From assembly GCF_010435915.1 (NCBI RefSeq), contig NZ_JAAFZH010000023.1:44401-108400 (forward strand): a stretch of DNA of 64,000 nucleotides, given 5' to 3'. The notes beneath the pieces are model-generated. The model searched no databases and was not told the DNA's origin. It saw only the letters and a program-made list of their open reading frames with translations. A program made the translations under genes and the position numbers. The stretch comes from Spirosoma terrae. GTDB lineage: Bacteria; Bacteroidota; Bacteroidia; Cytophagales; Spirosomataceae. Shown in pieces: positions 9,031 to 18,411 of this stretch. Each line of letters starts with the position of its first letter. The stretch's first letter is position 1.

Positions 9031-9172
9031 AAGTTAACTATCGTTTCTGGTTGTCGTGTTTATAGCCATAGGCCCATTGAGGATACTATCCTGAACCGTT
9101 TTCTATAAACGTAGAACCATTAACCCTTTTGTCAAAGTTACCCATTTTTATCTAAACAACATTTCCCCTTCT

Positions 9173-9697
9173 ATGGAGTTGCTGAGTGATTTTCTCAAAT
9201 TAATAGTACCGGCTGGATTAGTGCTTTACGGTATGTATGTAACCGTTAAACTACTTTTAGAGCGCGAAGCCGACCGCCATCGTTTTGAGGTAAAAACCCG
9301 CTATACTGAAACCGTAATACCGGTTCGTCTGCAAGCGTACGAACGCATGGTTTTGTTTCTGGAACGTATCAGTCCCAACAACCTGCTCTTACGTTTAGGA
9401 GGAACAAGTACAACTGCTCTGGAGTTTCAGCAACGGCTTCTGCAGGAGATTCGGGAAGAATATAACCATAACCTTTCCCAGCAAGTGTACATGAGTCAGA
9501 CTGTTTGGGATCAGATTCAGGGAGCCATGAATGACGTTACTACGTTGATCAATCAGGCCTCTGGCGATGTCAATCCCGATGCACCTGCCCTGGATCTGTC
9601 CAAGCGGATTTTCGAGCGAATTATTCAGAAAGATCGCTTACCAACCACCGATGCGCTGAAAGCGGTGAAAGAAGAAATTCAGGCCATGTTTATGTAA
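9173..9697 (+). CDS. Conserved membrane-anchored protein of unknown function
   Basis: A 174-residue protein with one N-terminal hydrophobic helix (about residues 6-29, FLKLIVPAGLVLYGMYVTVK) followed by a charged, mostly helical cytoplasmic domain with RLQAYERMVLFLERISPNNL and a C-terminal helix ending EEIQAMFM. The pattern resembles a widespread Bacteroidota family without known function. No catalytic motif is visible. It is convergent with the HMG-CoA lyase gene, only two bases apart, with no room for a separate terminator. Confidence 0.7.
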   Translation: MELLSDFLKLIVPAGLVLYGMYVTVKLLLEREADRHRFEVKTRYTETVIPVRLQAYERMVLFLERISPNNLLLRLGGTSTTALEFQQRLLQEIREEYNHNLSQQVYMSQTVWDQIQGAMNDVTTLINQASGDVNPDAPALDLSKRIFERIIQKDRLPTTDALKAVKEEIQAMFM

Positions 9698-9699
9698 GG

Positions 9700-10542
9700 C
9701 TACCCAAACACCTCGACCGATAACGCATACGCAGTTTCGAAAGCAGATCGGTTTAGTTGAATCGGAATATGCTGATCGATCAGCGTTTCCACAATCACTT
9801 CGGTCGGGAGATTGCCCGTGAGATCGTCAGCTGCCATTGGGCAACCGCCATACCCACGTAACGCGCCGTCTATTCGTTGCACGCCAGCCCGTAAGGCAGC
9901 CAGAACCTTATCCGTTGCTTCCCCCGGTCGTGCATGCAAATGAGCACCAAACTCAATAGTTGGGAAGGCTTTTATTAACTCTCTGAAAAGCAACTCAATA
10001 CTTTCTGGTGTAGAGGAGCCTACCGTATCGGAAGGGGCAATAATGCCCACTCCCATATCGGCGAGTTTTCTGGAAAACTCGCCGATAATTTCGGGGCTGT
10101 ATGGATCACCATATGGATTACCAAATCCCATCGACAGATAAACCACTAACTCTTTGCCGGTTTTAAGACAAAGGTTCTGTATGGCTGCTACGTCGACCAA
10201 CGCCTGGTCAATGGACTTATTTGTGTTACGTTGCTGAAACGTTTCCGATACCGACAACGGAAAACCAACGTAGCGTATGGCCGAAAAATTTGTTGTCTGC
10301 TCAGCTCCACGAACATTGGCCACGATGGCCAGGAGTTTTGTAGTCGTTGTTAAATCCAGCCCTTCCAATACGTCGGCCGTGTCGCGCATCTGCGGGATCG
10401 CTTTAGGGGACACAAAACTACCGAAATCGAGCGTATCGAAGCCGACCTGCAATAAGGCATTCAAGTAGCGAATTTTCAGGTCGGTTGGCACAAAATGGGC
10501 CAGTCCCTGCATGGCATCGCGTGGGCATTCGATCAGTTTCAT
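9700..10542 (-). CDS. Hydroxymethylglutaryl-CoA lyase
   Basis: A 280-residue TIM-barrel enzyme of the HMGL-like family, cleaving HMG-CoA to acetyl-CoA and acetoacetate in leucine/ketone-body breakdown. Support: IECPRDAMQGL at the N-terminus (substrate Arg and metal Asp), SDTVGSSTP, the metal-binding pair in FGAHLHARPGEA, and the catalytic-loop cysteine in GYGGCPMAADDLTGNLPTE. The frame is open to 10635, but the family's start corresponds to ATG at 10542 (MKLIECPRD), which also removes overlap with the upstream TMEM220-like gene whose stop is at 10550. Confidence 0.88.
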   Translation of the reverse strand: MKLIECPRDAMQGLAHFVPTDLKIRYLNALLQVGFDTLDFGSFVSPKAIPQMRDTADVLEGLDLTTTTKLLAIVANVRGAEQTTNFSAIRYVGFPLSVSETFQQRNTNKSIDQALVDVAAIQNLCLKTGKELVVYLSMGFGNPYGDPYSPEIIGEFSRKLADMGVGIIAPSDTVGSSTPESIELLFRELIKAFPTIEFGAHLHARPGEATDKVLAALRAGVQRIDGALRGYGGCPMAADDLTGNLPTEVIVETLIDQHIPIQLNRSAFETAYALSVEVFG

Positions 10543-10549
10543 AAACTCT

Positions 10550-10894
10550 TCAGTAACGTGGTCGTGATAAAGCGGCCAATATTCCCAGCACAACCGCACA
10601 AATCGCCAGGCCGCCCGCTTCACGAGCCATCTCAATGTTCATACTACGCATCCCCACTTCACTAAACATAAACCCTTCAAAAACCGGTGGCCACTGATAA
10701 ATAGCTGCGATCACATACATAAGGCTAACCAAGGCCAGAAACCACCAACGGGCTACCCCGGCATAGGCCATAAAGCAGGCTATGGCTGCCAATCCATAAA
10801 TAGGCACCCAAACTTCCGGATCAGGATCATTGTATTGGAAAGCCGCAAAAAGTAAAAATAGCAGTCCAAATACGATAGAAAGTATCTTTTTCAT
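10550..10894 (-). CDS. TMEM220-like small membrane protein
   Basis: A 114-residue protein with about four hydrophobic segments and the marker FQYNDPDPEVWVPIYG just after the first helix, as in the transmembrane protein 220 family, whose function is unknown. The ATG at 10894 (MKKILSIVFGLL) is preferred over one five codons upstream because it begins directly with the signal-anchor. It lies 7 bases upstream of the HMG-CoA lyase gene, probably in the same transcript. Confidence 0.72.
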   Translation of the reverse strand: MKKILSIVFGLLFLLFAAFQYNDPDPEVWVPIYGLAAIACFMAYAGVARWWFLALVSLMYVIAAIYQWPPVFEGFMFSEVGMRSMNIEMAREAGGLAICAVVLGILAALSRPRY

Positions 10895-10945
10895 TTTGTA
10901 AAAAATCAAATCAAACGAAGCTCTTTTAGCGCTCCTTCTCTTTTC

Positions 10946-11668
10946 TCATTGACAATACTCCGCTACAGCATTATTAGCATCGGCGTAGCCCAGATTTTGC
11001 GCCTGTTTTAAGCTCAGACAACCGCTTTCGCGCTGATTTTGTAAGAGCTGCGCGATACCTAACCCATAGAACGCCTTTCCGAATTTAGGATCAGCCTGGA
11101 CGGCCTGCTGAAAGTCAGTTGTAGCGCCCGGAAGATCTTTCTGCTGGAAACGAAGATTTCCCCGGTTATACAAAGCCAGCGCATTCTTTGGATCTAATGT
11201 AATAGCCTGCGAAAAGTCGTTTAGGGCTGGTTGGGTTTGTCCCTGGGTAGCAAACAGCTGGCCTCGGTTCAAATAGATTTCTGCAGTAATGCTTCGGCTG
11301 GTGTCAGGCGCCAACCGGATAGCATCCGAATAATCTTTAACGGCACCCGTCAAATCATTTTGGGCTACCTTAAGCAGTGCCCGATTGTAATAGGGCCGGT
11401 AAAAACCGGGTTCCAGCTTAATGGCCTGATCATAATCTAACGTAGCGTTGGCGTATTCTTTCAGCTCAAAATAAGCGACCCCACGCGAGTTGAAGGCTTC
11501 CGCATTATCGGCATCGGCTTCTACAGCCTGGTTCAATACCTGCAGCGCTTCCCGGAATTTACCTTCTTTCAGATAATTTCTTCCTTGTTCAATATGCTTA
11601 TCAGCCGAAGTACAAGCGCTGAAAATGAACAACGTACAACAAAAACTATAAAACGAACGCTTCATCAC
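10946..11668 (-). CDS. TPR-repeat lipoprotein
   Basis: A 240-residue protein with a lipoprotein signal (SFCCTLFIFSAC, lipid-modified Cys near residue 19) followed by five to six tetratricopeptide repeats. Typical repeat residues recur: NSRGVAYFELKEYANATLDY, YYNRALLKVAQNDLTGAVKD, LYNRGNLRFQQKDLPGATTD. TPR lipoproteins act as protein-binding scaffolds at the envelope; the partner is not evident. A second Met directly follows the first, so the start may be 11665. It is divergent from galK. Confidence 0.82.
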   Translation of the reverse strand: MMKRSFYSFCCTLFIFSACTSADKHIEQGRNYLKEGKFREALQVLNQAVEADADNAEAFNSRGVAYFELKEYANATLDYDQAIKLEPGFYRPYYNRALLKVAQNDLTGAVKDYSDAIRLAPDTSRSITAEIYLNRGQLFATQGQTQPALNDFSQAITLDPKNALALYNRGNLRFQQKDLPGATTDFQQAVQADPKFGKAFYGLGIAQLLQNQRESGCLSLKQAQNLGYADANNAVAEYCQ

Positions 11669-11701
11669 TCATCTATTTTATGCGCAAAGGTACAGTTGAA
11701 A

Positions 11702-11734
11702 TTTGGTCGTTTGTCCAACAATTGCTTAACTTTG
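11702..11734 (+). promoter_or_regulatory. Predicted Bacteroidota-type promoter for galK
   Basis: TTTG at 11702-11705 and TAACTTTG at 11727-11734 match the -33 and -7 elements with a 21-base spacer. The direction suits galK, giving a leader of roughly 195 bases before the ATG at 11937. Confidence 0.55.
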
Positions 11735-11936
11735 CATCGGCAAATCGGTGCTACCAGCTCCTGCTGAATCCCCCAGGTCTTGACCGAAGCAAGGGTAGGT
11801 GGTTGTAGCGGTGAGACATTGGTTTGCCATTTTTTGTTTCCGTCCATCACGAATAGTAGTTTCGCGGAATCAATTTGTTTGTTTAGCGGCCTACGCGGAC
11901 AGTTTGTACCGAACCGCTAAATCCTTTAACTCCCGC

Positions 11937-13124
11937 ATGGACCTGCTCAGCCAACTTGTTACGTCATTTAACGACGCTTTTCATACCGACTCAACCACGC
12001 CTGAGTCTGAGCCGCTTTTGATCTGTTCTCCCGGCCGCGTAAATCTTATTGGCGAACATACCGACTACAATGAAGGGTTCGTTTTGCCAGCTGCCATCGA
12101 CAAAGCTATTTATCTGGCAGTCGGGCCACGTGATGACGATGAACTTCACTTTGTTGCGCTTGACATCAACAAAACGTTTCGCGGATCAATTCACAATTTG
12201 CTACCTACCCATACCTGGGCCGATTATTTACTGGGTGTTGCGGCACAAATGCGTCTGATTGATCAACCGATCCGGGGTTTCAATTGTGTGTTTACCGGAA
12301 CCATTCCAATGGGTTCGGGGCTGTCGTCATCGGCAGCGCTGGAAAACGGGGTTGGATTCGCACTCAACGAATTGTTTCAGCTTGGGCTTGATCGTACTAC
12401 GTTGCTGAAACTATCGCAACGAGCCGAAAACGATTTTGTCGGTGCGAAAGTGGGGATCATGGATATGTTTGCGAGCATGATGGGAAAAGCCGATCATGTG
12501 ATCAAGCTCGATTGCCGGTCGCTTGAGTACACCTATGCTCCTCTGCAAATGGATGGCATCCGTATCGTTCTCTGCGACTCTCGGGTCAAACATTCGCTCG
12601 TTACGTCGGAATACAATACCCGACGGGCTGAATGTGAAGCCGGTGTTCGGTTCCTGAAAACGTTTTATCCCGACATAAATAGCCTGCGCGACGTAACGAT
12701 GGCGATGCTCGATGCGCATCTGAAGGAGACTGAAGCGTTAATCTATCGTCGCTGTGCCTACGTTGTTCAGGAAAACCAACGCTTATTAGACGGCGTTAAA
12801 GCGCTCGAAGCGGGCGACATTCGCACCTTTGGTCAGTTAATGTATGGCTCACACGAGGGACTTAGCGAATGGTATCAAGTAAGTTGCCCGGAGCTGGATA
12901 CTTTAGTAGCTATTGCGCGCAAACACCCCGGCGTACTGGGAGCCCGTATGATGGGAGGTGGCTTCGGTGGCTGCACTATAAATTTAGTGAGAGAAGAGGC
13001 TCTGGAGGATTTTACGCAACTGATTACCAAACAATATAAAGCCCAAACGGGTAAAGATACGTACCTTCACGTTTGCAAAATTCAAAACGGTACGAACCTG
13101 GTTAGTAAGTCTGTTAGTCCATAA
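11937..13124 (+). CDS. galK: Galactokinase
   Basis: A 395-residue GHMP kinase that phosphorylates galactose with ATP in the Leloir pathway. The galactokinase signature GRVNLIGEHTDYNEGFVLP lies near residues 32-50, the ATP-loop GSGLSSSAALE near 123-133, and the C-terminal GHMP motif MMGGGFGGCTINLV near 338. The frame is open back to 11799, but those residues do not resemble GalK; the ATG at 11937 gives the normal length. galT and galE are not adjacent; a transaldolase-family gene follows 60 bases downstream. Confidence 0.92.
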   Translation: MDLLSQLVTSFNDAFHTDSTTPESEPLLICSPGRVNLIGEHTDYNEGFVLPAAIDKAIYLAVGPRDDDELHFVALDINKTFRGSIHNLLPTHTWADYLLGVAAQMRLIDQPIRGFNCVFTGTIPMGSGLSSSAALENGVGFALNELFQLGLDRTTLLKLSQRAENDFVGAKVGIMDMFASMMGKADHVIKLDCRSLEYTYAPLQMDGIRIVLCDSRVKHSLVTSEYNTRRAECEAGVRFLKTFYPDINSLRDVTMAMLDAHLKETEALIYRRCAYVVQENQRLLDGVKALEAGDIRTFGQLMYGSHEGLSEWYQVSCPELDTLVAIARKHPGVLGARMMGGGFGGCTINLVREEALEDFTQLITKQYKAQTGKDTYLHVCKIQNGTNLVSKSVSP

Positions 13125-13184
13125 CTTTATATCGTATAACTGACGGTCTTACCAACTCACTGACTTATTTAATTTTGTTTAACT

Positions 13185-13853
13185 ATGAAATTTTTCATTG
13201 ACACGGCCAATCTGGCCGACATTCGCGAAGCCCAGTCGATGGGTATTCTCGACGGCGTCACGACTAACCCATCGTTGATGGCCAAAGAAGGTATCACTGG
13301 CAAAGACAACGTGATGCGCCATTACAAACAAATCTGCGAAATCGTAGAAGGCGATGTAAGCGCAGAGGTTATCTCGGTGAAATACGAAGAGATGATCAAA
13401 GAAGGCGATGAACTGGCCGAAATCGACGAAAACATCGTCGTTAAGGTTCCAATGACAGCCGACGGTGTAAAAGCCATCAAATATTTCTCGGAAAAAGGAA
13501 TCCGCACCAACTGTACGCTGATCTTCTCAGCTGGTCAGGCGCTGCTGGCGGCTAAAGCAGGAGCATCGTTCGTATCGCCGTTCGTTGGTCGTCTGGACGA
13601 TATTTCAACCGACGGTATGGCGCTGATCGAGCAGATCGTTACGATTTTCACGAACTACGGTTTCACAACCGAAGTACTGGCCGCTTCAGTACGTCACCCA
13701 ATGCACGTTATCCAGTGCGCTGAAATTGGTGCCGACGTAATGACCGCTCCATTAAGCGTGATTAAAGCGTTACTGAACCATCCTCTTACGGACAGCGGAC
13801 TTGCCAAATTCCTGGCCGACCACGAAAAAGCGTCTCTTCCCGTAAAAAAGTAA
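13185..13853 (+). CDS. fsa: Transaldolase / fructose-6-phosphate aldolase family (TalC type)
   Basis: A 222-residue single-barrel enzyme. It begins MKFFIDTANLADIREAQSMG and has GVTTNPSLMAKEG, the Schiff-base Lys in ENIVVKVPMTADG, TNCTLIFSAGQALLAAKAGA and SPFVGRLDD. The short TalC/MipB class covers both true transaldolases and fructose-6-phosphate aldolases, and sequence alone does not separate them here. It lies downstream of galK on the same strand and is followed by a strong hairpin. Confidence 0.85.
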   Translation: MKFFIDTANLADIREAQSMGILDGVTTNPSLMAKEGITGKDNVMRHYKQICEIVEGDVSAEVISVKYEEMIKEGDELAEIDENIVVKVPMTADGVKAIKYFSEKGIRTNCTLIFSAGQALLAAKAGASFVSPFVGRLDDISTDGMALIEQIVTIFTNYGFTTEVLAASVRHPMHVIQCAEIGADVMTAPLSVIKALLNHPLTDSGLAKFLADHEKASLPVKK

Positions 13854-13861
13854 AAAAATAG

Positions 13862-13917
13862 TTGTCAGTAATCAGTCGTTACCTTATTACATAGCGTTAC
13901 CGGCTGATTACTGACAA
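13862..13917 (+). terminator. Hairpin terminator after the transaldolase-family gene
   Basis: A 14-bp perfect inverted repeat (13862-13875 with 13904-13917) immediately follows the stop codon and precedes ftsE, probably separating the two transcripts. Confidence 0.65.
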
Positions 13918-13932
13918 TCCATAATTATACGT

Positions 13933-14613
13933 ATGTTTTCTACCGAATCCGTTCTTAGTCTCGATCACGCGGACATCTACCAGGGCACCAAATTAATTCT
14001 GGGCGATGTATCGTTTCAAATACACAAGGGCGATTTTGCCTATCTGATCGGGCGAACGGGCAGCGGGAAAACTTCTTTATTAAAAACGTTGTATGCCGAC
14101 CTGTGGCTTCAGAACGGCAAAGGGTTTGTAGCTGGCTATTCGCTCGACAAGCTAAAACCTCGGGATGTTCCGTTTCTACGCCGTAAAATTGGCATCGTTT
14201 TTCAGGACTTTCAGTTATTCCCTGACCGTACTGTCGAGGAAAATCTGCGTTTTGTACTGAAAGCAACGGGCTGGAAAAAAACCAACGACATGAACAATCG
14301 GATCGCCGATGTATTGATGCAGGTTGGTTTGGGTACCGCTCAGAAAAAAATGCCGCATCAGCTATCGGGGGGCGAGCAACAACGGGTTGTTGTTGCGCGT
14401 GCTATGCTCAATGAGCCTCTTGTTCTGATTGCCGATGAACCAACCGGCAACCTTGATCCTGCGGTTTCGGATCAGATCATGAAAGTTTTCCAAGCCATTA
14501 ACAATGCCGGAACAGCCGTTCTTATGGCTACGCACAACTACGACCTGCTTAACAAATATCCGGCCCGCGTACTACGTTGCCAGGATGGACAGGTAGTTGA
14601 GCTGGCCGGATAA
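13933..14613 (+). CDS. ftsE: ABC transporter ATPase, FtsE type
   Basis: A 226-residue ATPase with Walker A GRTGSGKTSLL (about residues 39-49), Q-loop VFQDFQLFPDRTVEENL, signature LSGGEQQR, Walker B VLIADEPTGNLDP and the switch His in ATHNYDLL. The DFQLFPDRTV sequence and short length are typical of FtsE, which with FtsX controls peptidoglycan hydrolases at the division site. No FtsX-like gene is adjacent; in many Bacteroidota the two genes are apart. It is convergent with the metalloprotease gene, 22 bases away. Confidence 0.82.
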   Translation: MFSTESVLSLDHADIYQGTKLILGDVSFQIHKGDFAYLIGRTGSGKTSLLKTLYADLWLQNGKGFVAGYSLDKLKPRDVPFLRRKIGIVFQDFQLFPDRTVEENLRFVLKATGWKKTNDMNNRIADVLMQVGLGTAQKKMPHQLSGGEQQRVVVARAMLNEPLVLIADEPTGNLDPAVSDQIMKVFQAINNAGTAVLMATHNYDLLNKYPARVLRCQDGQVVELAG

Positions 14614-14635
14614 TCTCGCCTTGATCTACTCTGAT

Positions 14636-17600
14636 TTACTGCTTCACTAATTTATATCGCTGGCTATTGCCATCAACTTCGATCTCAAGGATATATAGTC
14701 CACTTAAAGTTGACTCCATATCCAATTCGGCCACGCTATTTCTGAAGGTTAGGTTTTGGCTTTTTACAACCTGTCCTGCCGAATTAATTAGTTTTATAGC
14801 TACAGTATTGCTTTTGAACGTAGCGTAAGCGGGTTTCTGAATCCGGCATATTTTATCGACAGGGTTAGGCATCAACAAAAATGTATTGTCAACCGATTCA
14901 ACCCCTAGTACTATATCTATTCGAACAGCAATAGGTGTAGAGGTCGCCGTACACCCATTAGGCCCTGTGACAACTACAGCGAAGTTACCCGTTTGAGCTG
15001 CTGCATACGTACTGTTTGTTGCCCCCGTAATAGAACTTCCATCTTTTAGCCACTGATACGTATATCCATTACCTGTATTTGCCGCCAAACTGACTGTATT
15101 AGGCTGCAATGCTGTTGTTTGCCCCTGAGCCGTTATCGTAGCCGTGACCCCTTCTTTCATTGTGACAACAATAGCCGCTGAAGACGCAGAACATCCGCTT
15201 TGCGATACAGCTACAACGTAACTACCAGCCTGACTCACTCCATATACGGCTTGCGTTGCTCCTACTATTGGTTGCCCATCTTTCAACCACTGGTACGTAG
15301 CACCAGAAGCACTAGGTGTGCTCAGATTAAGTATTGAGCCAGTACATACAGCAGCTGGACCTGACGGTGAAACTGTTACATTTTTAGAATCAATGATTGT
15401 AAAAGGCGCACTTTCATCACCTATAATTACAGCTTTAGCCTGCTCCGCTACGATCCGTACACGATAGTTCGTTCCAGGAGTAAGGCTTGCTGGTAATTGA
15501 ATAGTAGCTGTCGAGTTTTGGAAGGTGGCTGCAATAGACGTGAACCCAGTAACCGTTGATATCTCTGCCCGATAGCGAATGGTAGTACCAGGTGTAAAAT
15601 TCAGTGTAAAAGGAACCTGCATGGTATTACCAGCACAGGTTGTCAGTGAGTTCATGGTGGGCGTTACCGTCCGGCTATCGTAAATCATTATTCCTTGCCG
15701 TTGATTAGCCAGCCAAACTCGGCTGTCGGCCCCAACGTAAGCAGTTGCCCTCTGGTAGTCATTAACAATTACTGTAGGATCGCCTGTAGGCTCCCAGCGG
15801 TTATTGGCATATTTATAAACCCGACGTAATCCAAACAGAGTTGGTTGATTATTGGGACCAATAGCAAACCCATTCGTTATTATTTCATTCTGATCTTTCG
15901 TTATGTCCAATAGAGTCGTTGCCTCCCAGGTTTGGTCAGCTTTTTGGCGAGCTACGCCAAAATCGCCATATACCCAAAGATTACCTGTCGAATCAGCAGT
16001 TATCTGAGTAAAGCTTGCATAATAATCTATAAGGTTCGAGAATCCGACATTACTTCTGCTCAACCAATTCCATTTGGCACCATCATAATAGCCAATAAAC
16101 TGTTGATTTGCACCCGATGCCACCCAAAGTCGATTGTCTTTATCGACTGCCACACTACTAATAGTTGTCCCCGTAGTGGGCAAGGCCGCCCACTGGCTTC
16201 CGTTAAAAGAATAAATCTGATTCGTGTTGTTTTGAACAGCGTACAACAAATTCTTTTTATCGAAAACCAAGTGTTTGGCAGACATCTGAGAGGCCGCCGG
16301 AGGGTTCGCAAACTTTTGCCATTTGTTATTAATAAACTGGTATAGACCGGTGTAATGCTGTACCCACGGTCTTTCATTATTGTCCAGCGCCATTACGGTA
16401 ATGTAATTCGGCAATACTCCATTCGTGGTTTTTGGCGTATGAGCAGCCCATGTACGACCATCTGCTGTGCTATAAACACCGTTGGTTGTTGCTACCCATA
16501 CCGTTCCGGATGGTCCTCCTCGTATGACCTGAACCTCTGAACGGGGCAACGTACTATTTGCTCCATTAATAAATGTCCACCTGTTTCGATTAGCTCCTGT
16601 TTCAAACGTACTGGCCTTAGGTATAACAACTCTGGAACTATCATTATCCATCAGTTCTGCGTCATAGTAATACGTTGTGTTTGGCTCCAGATTATTAAAC
16701 ATGACAACAGGATACGTAACAAGGCCACCATCATCGGGATGATTGTATCGTAGGGTTTGTGACTGAACCGGCGCCTGTGGAGCACTGGATTTATACAAAC
16801 GTAGCGTCATCGTTGCAGAGCTTGATACGGTTGGTTCATTACCCCAGCTCACAGGCAATGAAAGCGGATATTTTTTTTGAGAAGTTTCCAGTGTCGTTAA
16901 CGAAAAATAGGCGTTAGGTCCTACTTTATAGGCATTATAATCAGACCATGACCCCTCTTCCGTACCTTTCACTGCTTTCACGCGCCAGGAAGCCCCATAT
17001 CCAGAAGGCGTACCATCTGTAAACGTAAAGGACGTCTGAGTTGAGGTCAAACTGCGAATGCCGTAGACATTTGCGACCTCTATCTTATAGCTCGTTGCTC
17101 CTTCAACTGGCTCCCAGCTCAGTAATCCCTGACGCACGTTTTTCGCTAAATGGACCGGCAGTTTTTGTACAGGAGGCATTATTCCCGAAATAGTACCCAC
17201 GTTTAACCGCCCTACGACCGACCAGTTGCTCTCTCCGAGTGAATTAACCGCTTTAACCCGCCAATAATAAGCCGTATTCGCCTTCAAGTTATAGGCCCTA
17301 AATTGAGAGAAGAGAACAAGGGAATCGGTAGCAATGGTGCTGAAGTCTGCATTTTCTGATACCTGAATACGGAATCGCTCGCTTCGTTCACCTGGCTGCC
17401 ATTCTACATACGCAAATGATTTCGTTACGTTTACGGCCTGATTAGAAACCGTTGGTAAAGAAGGTGCTTTATCGATTGGCACTAAGCCCGATGCATCAGC
17501 TAGCCTGCGCATCAATTCGTTGCTGACGGGATGAAACTCCAGGATGGGGTAACCACAGGAACCCATTGTATAATTCTTACGTGTCACCGGAACGCCTGTA

Positions 17601-18283
17601 TAGCAATTTCCGCCTTCACTAACATTGCAACTATCCAGCGGTCCACCCGGCCAGGAGCAGTCATTTAAGTGAGCAGAACCAAACATATGCCCAATTTCGT
17701 GAGCACTCAGATGGGTTGTATAATAACTACCAGGCTGCACATAACCCGCCACACCAAAATCGGATAACCTTGTCTGACCTCGATAAGCAACGCCAGAAGC
17801 GCCACTCTGCTTACCAGTATAACCAAAAACAATATCGCGTTTTACATTCTGTAGGTTTTGCCGCCACCAGGCAGCCATACTACTTAAATGACTATCTGTA
17901 GTAGCGGCAACGTAAGGCTCCTGCTTATCCCAAACATGGATGTAAACAACCGTTAGCTTCACGTTAATATTACGCTCGAAGACTTCCGATGCTTCGCGAA
18001 TTCGCTCATACACCAACCGGCGAATAGCGGAGACATCGCCGTTGTAGGCTTGGTAAAGCTTATAGTCAGCATCAACCGCAACCCGACATTCTAACTTTTG
18101 CTGCGCTTTCATTCTCGCCCGCGCATACGTCGTATCCCGGTTTAGACTATTCATCAGTTGCTGAATCGCAGGAGTAGGGCTTACATCAGGGGTGCCGCAA
18201 TTGAACGATGAGAGAGGATTTTGGGCAAGAACAAACCGAGTGGCTACCAAGAGTAGGCACAGTAACGTATACTTTTTCTTCAT
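14636..18283 (-). CDS. Secreted zinc metalloprotease with FN3/Ig-like modules and type IX sorting domain
   Basis: A 1215-residue secreted protein. Residues 1-20 are a signal peptide. The protease domain holds the metzincin zinc motif HEIGHMFGSAH (195-205) and a Met-turn TMGSCGYP further on. Two or three fibronectin-III-like modules follow (about 290-580), then a region with propeller-like repeats (WVATTNGVYS, WVASGANQQF; about 580-860). Next come Ig/PKD-like repeats containing YQWLKDG twice (about 975-1125), and a C-terminal sorting domain (LLMPNPVDKICRI ... GLYILEIEVDG). The last domain indicates export by the type IX system whose regulator PorX is encoded at 33069. Substrate unknown. Confidence 0.85.
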   Translation of the reverse strand: MKKKYTLLCLLLVATRFVLAQNPLSSFNCGTPDVSPTPAIQQLMNSLNRDTTYARARMKAQQKLECRVAVDADYKLYQAYNGDVSAIRRLVYERIREASEVFERNINVKLTVVYIHVWDKQEPYVAATTDSHLSSMAAWWRQNLQNVKRDIVFGYTGKQSGASGVAYRGQTRLSDFGVAGYVQPGSYYTTHLSAHEIGHMFGSAHLNDCSWPGGPLDSCNVSEGGNCYTGVPVTRKNYTMGSCGYPILEFHPVSNELMRRLADASGLVPIDKAPSLPTVSNQAVNVTKSFAYVEWQPGERSERFRIQVSENADFSTIATDSLVLFSQFRAYNLKANTAYYWRVKAVNSLGESNWSVVGRLNVGTISGIMPPVQKLPVHLAKNVRQGLLSWEPVEGATSYKIEVANVYGIRSLTSTQTSFTFTDGTPSGYGASWRVKAVKGTEEGSWSDYNAYKVGPNAYFSLTTLETSQKKYPLSLPVSWGNEPTVSSSATMTLRLYKSSAPQAPVQSQTLRYNHPDDGGLVTYPVVMFNNLEPNTTYYYDAELMDNDSSRVVIPKASTFETGANRNRWTFINGANSTLPRSEVQVIRGGPSGTVWVATTNGVYSTADGRTWAAHTPKTTNGVLPNYITVMALDNNERPWVQHYTGLYQFINNKWQKFANPPAASQMSAKHLVFDKKNLLYAVQNNTNQIYSFNGSQWAALPTTGTTISSVAVDKDNRLWVASGANQQFIGYYDGAKWNWLSRSNVGFSNLIDYYASFTQITADSTGNLWVYGDFGVARQKADQTWEATTLLDITKDQNEIITNGFAIGPNNQPTLFGLRRVYKYANNRWEPTGDPTVIVNDYQRATAYVGADSRVWLANQRQGIMIYDSRTVTPTMNSLTTCAGNTMQVPFTLNFTPGTTIRYRAEISTVTGFTSIAATFQNSTATIQLPASLTPGTNYRVRIVAEQAKAVIIGDESAPFTIIDSKNVTVSPSGPAAVCTGSILNLSTPSASGATYQWLKDGQPIVGATQAVYGVSQAGSYVVAVSQSGCSASSAAIVVTMKEGVTATITAQGQTTALQPNTVSLAANTGNGYTYQWLKDGSSITGATNSTYAAAQTGNFAVVVTGPNGCTATSTPIAVRIDIVLGVESVDNTFLLMPNPVDKICRIQKPAYATFKSNTVAIKLINSAGQVVKSQNLTFRNSVAELDMESTLSGLYILEIEVDGNSQRYKLVKQ

Positions 18284-18411
18284 GTGTGGTATAGCTATTC
18301 CTATTATTTAGCAATAAATCAATACGTTACCAATGATACTTCAAAGTACTATATACTAGGCGGTAGGTTAGTGGCCAAATTTCTTCAGTCAAAAATGTGA
18401 ATAGACAGTGT

